DNA of 64,000 nucleotides from Amoebophrya sp. A120 (Eukaryota; Sar; Dinophyceae; Syndiniales; Amoebophryaceae): the NCBI GenBank assembly GCA_905178155.1, contig CAJINV010000004.1, forward strand, positions 1,713,929 to 1,777,928, given 5' to 3'. Both the position numbers and the translations under genes were made by a program. Of the stretch, positions 39,510 to 48,600 are shown piece after piece. Numbering within the stretch: the first letter of the stretch is position 1; the number at the start of each line of letters is the position of its first letter. A model generated the notes under the pieces. The model saw only the letters and a list, made by a program, of their open reading frames with translations, searched no databases and had not been told where the DNA came from.

Positions 39510-42500
39510 ATGTCGTCTATTGGGGAGGAGATTCTGGTATCAAGTGCAAATATCCCTGCAGGGTCTGGATGATTGCACGGCTTGTCATGCAAGTTTTCCT
39601 TCACGTTCAGTTCACGCCTCACAAGAACAGATTTTTCTGTGAGAGTGAGGTCTTGTTTCTCACACCCACTTATTCTGCACGAGAAACAAGCTTGATGTCC
39701 ACGATGGGCACGACCATAACTACGACGTGTGCTAAGCAACATGCGAAACAGAAGATTCTTGTGAGTGTGACTCTGACTGACAGGACAGCGCATCTTCACA
39801 AGTTTGCAGTCTACAACTTCCAGACGCAGAGCGATATTTGCAACGCATAAGTGGGTATCAACTGCAAATATGTCTGGGTCTGGAAGAATGCCAGACTTGT
39901 GATGCAGGTTTTGCATGTCCCATGAGGTCTGGTATGTAGGACAGAGCATGACAGATCATTTGAGCGCTCTATCATACCTATCCTCCATGAGAAACTGCCT
40001 CTCGATTAGGTCAAAAGCGGACAGCTTTTGGTAATCATACAACACAGATTTTCACACGATTCAGATGTAGCATGACAAGTTGCAGCTTTGTTCCAGACCC
40101 AGACATTTTTGCATTTGATAGTGGGGCAAATTTACGACAGTATGCCCGACCCGTCGAGTATCACCAGCCCGCTCGAGGAATTGGGGAAGAGACTCTCGAG
40201 CCTTGTGTTGCACGACAGCTTCTCAACGACCTCATCCGGTAAGAGAATACTGGAACAAAACCTGGACCCGTTTTTGCTGAAGACCACTGTAGGAGGTGGA
40301 GCAGGAGAACAACGAGGTGACAGTGACAGCAAGTCGGGACGAAGAACCACCACGACTAGCACGACGAAGTGGGATGAATCAATCTCGTCATCTAGTACGA
40401 GCCTTCTCAACAACGGCGCGGAAAACATGAGTAATACGGTCATCAGGGAAGATTATTTCTCCTCAGGAGCTGGTGCACCACCCGCGAGGAGCCAGGCACT
40501 TACCACGGTTGCCGAAGACGAGCTGCAGGACGAGTCATGTTGTGGTAGTTCCCCCAGCAGTATCAGTAAATCTAGTTCCACCTCGAGGGATACGAAGAAC
40601 AAGCCTTCATCTCCGCTACAATCAAATGACAAGCACGTTTCTCCTCCGCTTTCTGAGACCGATGGAGGAAAGGGAGTACTAGCAGTCGAAAGCATTCAAG
40701 CACTACCTCTTGTTCTCGAGGAACCGGCGAAAAAGTATGACTCACAGGCAGGCGAGCAACAAGATGAAGTACAACTCCGGGATCATGAAAAGGATACCAC
40801 GCACCACAGTACCTCCGCACAAGGACATCAACAGAACTACACTGGTAAAAAATCTTGTTGTAATGCCGCAAGTGTAGTTGAACGACAACCATCTCCCCAC
40901 CGGATCATGTTGTCCACTGGTGAAAAGGGACGGGAACAAACTTCCCCCGTCGGGGTCGGGGCTGCAGGTGGTCAGCTGGGACGAGATGATAGTAGAGGTA
41001 CGGAGCTCGAGTTGAACCCAAAGCCAAACTCACCTCCAGAAGTGCAAGAGAAGATCAAAGGCGGTACAAGAATTTTTACAGCCGAAATGGACGTTGATGA
41101 GGATGAAGACAAGGAGGACTTCCACGATTCTAATGAGGTTGAACAAACATCGGATAGTGGTGGTGCAGCTCCAGGGGAAATAAACGATGCAAGTGCATCA
41201 AATTCAAAGCGACATGTACATGACGTCGACAACAATGAATCCGACTCGGAGTTCCACGAAGCGCTCTCCAACGACGAAGATTTTGCGAGCTCCTGGTGCG
41301 TTCTATCAAACAAATGCACAAGTAGAACTGAATCCTCCTGGCTGCGTTTGTCATGCAAAACTTCTACAGCATCCATCATTCTTTGTGTCTTGTGGCGCTG
41401 GGAGCGGGTGTCCATGATGATGATGATGATGTCTTAGCACGACCGGCTGCATTTTGACAAGTCTTGGGAATTATACAGTACAACACTTCTCCGCGTGTAA
41501 GTAGACTCACTTGCCATGCGAAGAAAGCTGCACTCTTGCGACTGTTTCTATTCTTGTCGATGCCATGATGCCTATGCAAATGAGGGGCGGTTGAGTAGTA
41601 GTTCTTGTGTACTGTAATACATTTTGTCCGACGAGGACTATGGAATTCCAGCGTCTTCAAAAGACGAAGAGAACGATTCGCCTGCAAGTGCTGGGGACGA
41701 GGATCATACAACAGAAAAAATTCAGCACCAACTACGACCAGACCAAGACCAGGATGAAATAAAAAATGCAGTTGTCCTGGATGGCGGACCACCAGCAGCG
41801 ATGCCCGACAGCATCAAGCCGCGCAAACTATATGAATTGCAAAAGTATCGTACTCGTATAAATGCATGACAAATTCCCCCAGCATGAGAAATAAGATTTG
41901 TCATGCGGATTTACCTTGGGAAAAAAACTTGTAATGCATGACTGCGATTGCTACGAGTACGATACTTTTGCACAGGATAAACTACAGCGCGCAACCACGA
42001 TCTCCACGCGGTGCGACTCGTCCGACACCCTGCCAATTCCGTTCTCGCCAGCTGCATCAGAATATGCTGCGCGAAAGTATCGCACTCGTATAAAAAGTGC
42101 ATTACAAATTTCCTCAGCATGAGAAAAAAATTTGTAATGCTGATTTACCTTTAAAAAAAAGATTTGTAATGCATGATTGCAATTCGAGTACGATTACGAT
42201 ACTTTTGCACAGGATACAGAACAGCCGGGGTCGCCCAGAAGTAGCAACGCGAACGGCGACGATTATTACGCGAATGCCGAGGAGGATCAGGATGCTCATC
42301 AAAATGCCAATTCGCAACTGCTGCTGGAGGGCGTGGATTTTGACAACAGCACCGAGGACAACTCACAAAGGCGAACAAGCACTCGCGCTGCTCTCCGAAG
42401 AACTACGACCTCACAAGAGACCAAAAAGATGGAGCTGCAACTGGAAGCTTTGGCTACGGCTGCGCTCGCGGAATCGGAGTGGGTCATGCCGAACCCGGCC

Positions 42501-44405
42501 GTCACGGATGCGGCGAAAGGCGTGACGACGATGACTTTCTTACGGAAAGTCCAGCTGGACCTGACTGGTGTCAACAGCGTTCGCAGCGCGGAGGGGCAGA
42601 GTCTTGTCACCGCGAAATCCTGGCCGCCATGCGAGTTTGGGTTCGATCTCGCCCGCTTTTCGAAGCAGCTCAAAAAACTACCCGAGTACGGAAGCGAAGA
42701 GGAGGCTACGCATCGCAGAACGATATCGTAAGAGCGTGAATTGCATATGCAAACTTGACGTTGAGGAGGAAGATTGGAATTTGTCCTGCTGATGAAGGTG
42801 GGGAAGCAGACTTGTGATGCATGTTACTGCAATGAGTACGACTACGATATTACTTTTGCATCGGATAGAGGCTGAGAAGGTCTGGAAGGAGGACGTGAAG
42901 AAGGAATTGGAGATATTGTGTGTAAAAACGTCCCCATACTTCAATCATCGACAAATCTGCATGCTTCAAATGTTTCGCATGCAAAGTTTCATGAGAATCA
43001 TTTTCCAGTGGTATACGTGATGCTCGAATCAGCATGAAATGCTCGCTAGCTATACCTAAACACGACTGCAATATTGCGAGCCCAAAGTTGTCATGCCCGA
43101 AAGCCAAAACGCATTGAATTTTCTAGCAGATTTCCCATCTTGCCTCTTGGCTGTGGAGTCCGTTTTTACTCACGATAGGAAAAGCGGGAGAAACTGGCGA
43201 AAAGCGGAGGGAAAAGTGCTGAAGTAGGAACAAAGGCAACAACGACAGCCACGACGAAAGCCTCAACACCGCTCTGTCTGTATCCTGTGCAAAAGTATCG
43301 TACTCGTATAAATGCCAGACTAGCATGACAAATCTGGTTTCTTAGGTAATTTAGCATGACAAATTCATTTTTTCATGCTGAGGAACTTTGTAATGCATTT
43401 ATACGAGTACGATACTTTTGCAGTTCATAGTCTTGCATCGGATGACGCGGCCAAACACTTGTATTTTCGCTTTGGATATCAGCTGCAACTATGTGCCTGG
43501 GTCTGGAAGATTGCAAGACTTGTCATGCTAGTCTGGCATGACGCTGCACATGCACTCTGTATTGCCTGGCCGCAAACACGCTCTCCCGCCTGTCATGCAA
43601 AAACGCAGCGTCTCATGCGGGATAAAAAGTACGCAGCACAGAAGCACGAGAAAGCTTGTCATGCTTGGCGGCGCATTTTTACAGTGCGCTTCTATATAAT
43701 TCTCTGACTGGCATCTTCACAGCTTTCCAGATCCAGGCGTATTTGCAGTTGATATCGGGTTGGACACGGTGTCGATGAGCCGCGCGAACCAGTACATCGA
43801 CAATTTGGTGCTTCCGCCGAAGGTACTAGAAGTAGTTGTATTTTGTGCACGAGTTTTGTGTCACTTGCAATGATCTTGCTCCTCGTTCTATTTTATAGAA
43901 AAGTAGTATAAAGAGAAATGCTTCTACGTGGTCTTAGTCTTACTGCGTTCGTCTTTGATTGTGGTGACACATCAACTTCGATTCTTGCATCAGTTTTATG
44001 TTTGTAAAAAAATATTTAGAAAAGCAGGATCGCATTTTTTTCAAGATCAAGGTAAAGAATCGACACAAAATCCACGCAAACCTCCAGGTGTCTTTCGGCC
44101 CCACGCACTACCGGCAAACGCATGTGACATTAAACCAGCCCGCTACTGTGCAAGACACGACGAAAACCGAAGTTTCGCTCGACATCTTTTCCGCCGAAGA
44201 CACCCCGTACCTCTGGACGCTCCAGGTAACGGCGGAGGTGATGGTGCAAACAGGCGCGCGCTTCAGGGTGGTTGCGAAGTTAAAAGAGATGATCGCGAAA
44301 GCTGTGGCGCACTGGGGCCTCCCCGAGCTGAATCACGAGCTTTCCCCCTTCCGGGAGATTGCGGAAAGTTTGACGCTGCTGTTTGTCAAGGAGGTTCTGG
44401 TTTGA
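39510..44405 (+). CDS. Gene 7: long acidic/disordered protein with a conserved-looking C-terminal domain, unknown
   Basis: Exons: 39510-39537, 39855 (one base between two introners), 40126-41303, 41625-41830, 41985-42062, 42222-42723, about 42868-42913, 43183-43280, 43435-43476, 43760-43822, 44028-44405. The start MSSIGEEILGQIYDSMPDPS follows a CACAG acceptor-like site 16 bases upstream. Residues to about 41600 are Ser/Thr/Asp/Glu-rich and repeat-prone. Ordered segments follow: WVMPNPAVTDAAKGVTTMTF, then EFGFDLARFSKQLKKLPEY, a charged coil (VWKEDVKKELEKREKLAK), and a C-terminal ~150-residue domain with FFKIKVKNRHKIHANLQVSF and AVAHWGLPELNHELSPF. The last intron (43823-44027) has GT...AG ends. 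I do not recognise the family. Nine introners, several degraded, interrupt it. Confidence 0.65.
39538..39849. mobile_element. Introner, family A, first of a tandem pair
   Basis: Left TATCAAGTGCAAATATCCC, right GAGCGATATTTGCAACGCATA (distal part). Flanks TCTGG/AGTGG. Removal with its partner joins EEILG to QIYDS. Confidence 0.87.
39856..40120. mobile_element. Introner, family A, second of a tandem pair
   Basis: Left TATCAACTGCAAATATGTC, right GACATTTTTGCATTTGATA. TSD GTGGG/GTGGG. It begins six bases after the first element ends; its TSD overlaps the first element's right flank. Confidence 0.93.
41304..41619. mobile_element. Introner, degraded
   Basis: Left TATCAAACAAATGCAC resembles family A but the right arm (ACTGTAATA) is eroded. 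Flanks CGTTC/CATTT. Removal joins SSWCVL to SDEDY in frame. Confidence 0.6.
41831..41979 (-). mobile_element. Introner, family C, reverse
   Basis: Left TATGAATTGCAAAAGTATCG, right CTTTTGCACAGGATA. TSD AACTA/AACTA. Joins KPRKL to QRATT. Confidence 0.94.
42063..42216 (-). mobile_element. Introner, family C, reverse
   Basis: Left TATGCTGCGCGAAAGTATCG, right CTTTTGCACAGGATA. TSD CAGAA/CAGAA. Joins PAASE to QPGSP. Only 83 bp after the previous C element. Confidence 0.94.
42724..42867. mobile_element. Introner, C-like, degraded left end
   Basis: Right CTTTTGCATCGGATA is intact; the left arm TATCGTAAGAGCGTGAATTG has lost its pairing. Flanks AACGA/GAGGC do not match, and the 5-bp rule gives a stop; the frame needs a removal of 142 or 145 bp. 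Confidence 0.6.
42914..43177. mobile_element. Introner, family H
   Basis: Left TATTGTGTGTAAAAACGTCC, right CCGTTTTTACTCACGATA. Flanks GGAGA/GGAAA. Joins KKELEK to REKLA. A GT-AG alternative (GTAAAA at 42922 to ATAG at 43178) is also in frame. Confidence 0.88.
43281..43429 (+). mobile_element. Introner, family C, forward
   Basis: Left TATCCTGTGCAAAAGTATCG, right CTTTTGCAGTTCATA. Flanks GTCTG/GTCTT. Joins TPLCL to ASDDA. Confidence 0.93.
43477..43754. mobile_element. Introner, family A
   Basis: Left TATCAGCTGCAACTATGTG, right GGCGTATTTGCAGTTGATA. Flanks TTGGA/TCGGG. Joins YFRFG to LDTVS. Confidence 0.87.
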
Positions 44406-45609
44406 CGAGGGAACAATGGGAAATTTGGAAGCAGGTCAGTGATACATAGCTGTGCCGGACGAGATGTTGGACGTGAATAAAGAAGGCAACCGGCACACTA
44501 GCTGCATTTCTGACCGATATGAAGGTGATTCCGATAGCAGGATGTTTTTCTAGATATAGATTAAGAATACAGAAACAAAACGAAAATGAAAAAATGGAAC
44601 ATTGCTCTGTACTATGAATGTGGTATCCGTAAAGAAATTCGATAGATGCGCCATCTTTTTACAGGATCGATGGCCATGAATATTACACTGGATAATTTTA
44701 TACTGTCGTACGGATTTGCAAGAATATCAATATCGTTTCTGTTTATATCGTTTCGCCATTGTCGTGGCCATGCAATAAATTGAACTAGTACAATCATGTA
44801 TCAGAACAATCAATGTTTTGACGGCGCCGCCGCCGCGGCCGCTCCCTTGCAAGATTGAGTAGAATTTTACGCAGTGTTTTGTTGTAAAAGTTCCAATCTC
44901 TTGTAGGTGTTGTGTCTTGTAATTACTAATGTTGAAAATAGAAGGAGTCAATAGCTGCATTGGATACAAGAAGCTATGACATACTTGCAGCTAGGGTACT
45001 ATTGGGGAACGAGAACGGTGCTGTAAAAAAAATAGAGCAGATGGGTTTCAAGTGGAAGCTTCCCATTTACCTCCGGAGTTTTGAAGTTTGCACGAATGAA
45101 ACTAAAACGCCAGATGACGAAGAAACAACATTGTTGAGCACGGTCTGCAAAACGCAAAGGTGGTGGAACAAGGTATGATATAAAGCATCTGAGTCAACAG
45201 CACACACTCCAGTGCTGGAGGATAGCATCAACGTCGCTGCTAAAACTGAAGGCGATAGTGGTTGAAGAAAAGTCGTCTATGTATTTGCATGTTTTGATTG
45301 GTAAAATATGATAGGTATATTTTCTCCTGATGCTCCGGCACAGTGTTGGCGCAGCCGCTGCGATGAGGGACAAGGAGGCAAACTCGATAATTCATTGTGT
45401 TGAAAGAGAGAGGATATTATATTTGGGAAGACCAAGACGACGACCTTGGAGCGGACAGTGAAGAAGGTCAGGGACAGGCTTTGTTTTCCTCCTGTCGTCG
45501 TGCACTAACACCACGACTTCTTGCCGGGGAGTTTGTTTATAACGCTGAGTGGTAAAATAAAAATAAAGAATTGAAATCATAAAATAAAAGATCATCACAA
45601 TAAGACATC
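44406..45609. other. Intergenic region between genes 7 and 8
   Basis: No introner. A 72-codon frame at 44960-45178 has no recognisable feature and is not called. A GCCGCCGCCGCGGCCGC run lies near 44827. Confidence 0.5.
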
Positions 45610-48600
45610 ATGGCCGTTCCACTTTTCGTCCGCTACCTGTACTCCCTCATTCGCAATGGGATGTGGGAGGATGCGGCTGTCGCCCGGACGGACCCTGTGT
45701 TTCAGAACTTCAAAGATATTCTGTTGCTGAATTATAGCAACACCAGCCAAGAAGTAGTCGCTGGGATATCAAAAAAGCCTACAACACCAGCACCAGCAGG
45801 AGGACCCCAGCAAGGACCACCACCACGTGCTGTCGCTGCCAGCTATTTGTTTACCAATGCTGAGGAACTTGTCGCCCCCTACTTGACCTGGCGCTTTTCG
45901 TACCTGGTTTGCGGGTCGTTTTTCGGGCTTTGGAAAATCATTCTGGACTCGCCCATACCCGCGTTTGGGGGCAAGAGCTACGAGGAGCTTAAGCAGGACT
46001 ACAAAAAGTTTCTCCAGGAACAATTGCCTGTCGAAGTGTCGCTGGATGAGTTCGACAGTCTGCTGGAAGTGTTAACCTACGAGGATTTGGGGTTCTTCAT
46101 CGTCTCAATTGTATCGGTGTTCTTCACGATTGTATCTGTCTTGTTGCTGCTTTCGCTGTTTCGGACACTGCCGCGCGCGGTGGGGCCGGCGCGAAGCGGT
46201 GCTGTTGCTGTAGTTTCTGATGCTAATTTATTTCGAAGAAGCGCGACAACGCGCCTCGGGACGACGAGGACGAGCTCGGCTTCATTCTCTCCATATCAAA
46301 TGCAAATATGTCTGCTGGGTCTGGAAGGTTCGAACTTGTGATGCTAACTTTGGACTCTAAAAATATCTGTATTGCATGACCAGCAAGAGGAGTGTAGTTT
46401 GTGCTACGCGGGGAGGGCATTTGTCATGCGAAGTAGGCATCAGGAAGCCCTCTGAAAATCTGTGATGCTAGGTCGTGCATTACAGACATCCTGCTGGGCC
46501 ATGCAAAATATGCATGGCAAACCCGGCAACATTCCAGACCCAGACACTTTTGCATTTGATACACCAACGGCCTACGCAAACCCACACGGCGCAGCAGCTG
46601 TACCACAGGTGGACGAAGCCGTAACAGTTGTTCTTGGGAAGCCGCAAATTTTTTTACATGGCGGGGGAAACAAGCAAGTGCAAGGAGGGCCGCCGAGGAC
46701 GTCAGGGGCAAATAAAGAGGTGGGAACATCATTAAACATTCAAGACATTCTTATGGAAGCGTCAGGATCGAAATCGTGAAAGTTGAAATAGTTTGTGATG
46801 CATAAAATGGATACCAGTTGTAACCCAGCTTCCAAGTGGCGCATGACAAATTTGGGTAGAGCCGAAAGGCAGTTTGTCATGCTGTCTGAGTAACGAAGAC
46901 GCCTTTTGTCATGCTACTTTAGCAGCTCAGTTTCTACCTCTCAACAGGCTTACAATCTGCCTAGCTTGCCTACTCTGCAAGACAGGCACTTCGTGCGCTG
47001 CATTTTATGCATGACAAATCATTTCAACTTTGTCGATTTCGATTCTGACACTTCCATAATTCTCCAGGAAGAAGCCGAGCGATTGAGGGCGAAGCAACAG
47101 AAGTTCTTCGTGAGTCAGTCGCCAGCTGCGCATATCCTGTGCAAAAGTATCGTACTTGTAGTAATTGCAGTCATGCATTACAAACTTTTTTCCAAAGGTA
47201 AATCCGCATGACAAATTTTATTTCCCATGCTGAGGAAATTTGTAATGCATTTATACGAGTGCGATACTTTTGCGATGCATAGCGCAGCGCGCCGAGGACA
47301 AAGTTGCTCTGGAGGGTCACCATAACCTGCCCCCACCAGGACCTCCTAGTCGTGAAAATGAAAATGACATTTATTTCTCGTCCGCAGTAGATGGGCGAGG
47401 AGCCGCACAACTAGACCGCCAGCCTCTAACCCCCGCAGTTCCCCCCGGCGTGACTATTCCCAACCTGCACTCGGCTCCACCGGATAAAAAGAATGTTAAA
47501 CCTGCCACTACGTCGTGGTCGCAGGCTTCTCTAGCGGGCGGAAGTAGTGGTCTTCTAGATCCGTACAGACCTACCCCGGAGCAGCAATATGAGTACAACG
47601 CAGTGGACTTCGATTTGTCAGACTACAACACCGCAACGTCATCAAATGTCGCAAGGCATCTTCAAACGGCGCATCATGCAAGAGCAAATGGCTCTACTAC
47701 AACTCACGGTCAAGATGAGCCCGACGTTCTCCGCGCTTTGCCGGAAGCTAAGGAAAAAACCAAATTGCTTTTCCACACCATCGCTTACTCCCGCAAAACC
47801 GTGGCACTCGCTTGGCTGATTGCGTTTGCTCCCCCGTTTCTATTCCTCCTCATCTACCCGATTCGGTCGGCAGTAGATTGGGACCAAGTCGTTGCGGACG
47901 TGTGCGTTTACAGTGTGAAAATGGTCTTCGACAGCCCAGGGACGGAAGTGCAAAACACCTTGCGACTCGTCAGCGAGGCCGGGTTACTGGATGCCGACAC
48001 AACTCTGTTAACCGACGTGGACAAGCTCCCGGAGTGGTGCAGCCTGCAAAACCGGGAGTGGCACGAAAAATTCTACAGCAACGCGCTCCGCTGCGCCTGG
48101 GTCGTGGAGGACCGGTGTCGCGACATCTATTGTGCCGCCGCCGCATTCCCCGCGAACGAAGTGAAAAAAGTACCGGAATGCTTGACGGACTGTCTCTCCT
48201 TTGCCATCGCCAAAGTGGGCGTCGCCACCGTCCGCCGACAGACACTGAACATTTTTGCCACTTGTTCCGACCGCAACGCGCCATTCACTTTGGGGATCAA
48301 ACCTATGTAATCGGAATAAATCTATCGCAATACTACATGCAAATCGCCTACGCCTGCTATATCAATATACTTACACTGTCATCTAATTTTTATCAAGTTG
48401 ACAAGGCAGTGCACATTGTAATCAATGCTGAATCATCTGTAGAAAAAAGTTATGTCATGCCAGATGCCATTGAAGAAATACATACGAGTATCGGATAGTA
48501 CTTTTGCAGTGGATCCTTCCCCCAAAGTTACGATTTTCATCGTCCACCAGCACACCGAGGGAACTGTTACCGCCGCGCGAACAAGGCCCTTCTGTTTCTG

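Noticed and set aside
44960-45178. 72-codon frame between genes 7 and 8
   Set aside because: No start or splice context, no domain, no link to neighbouring exons.
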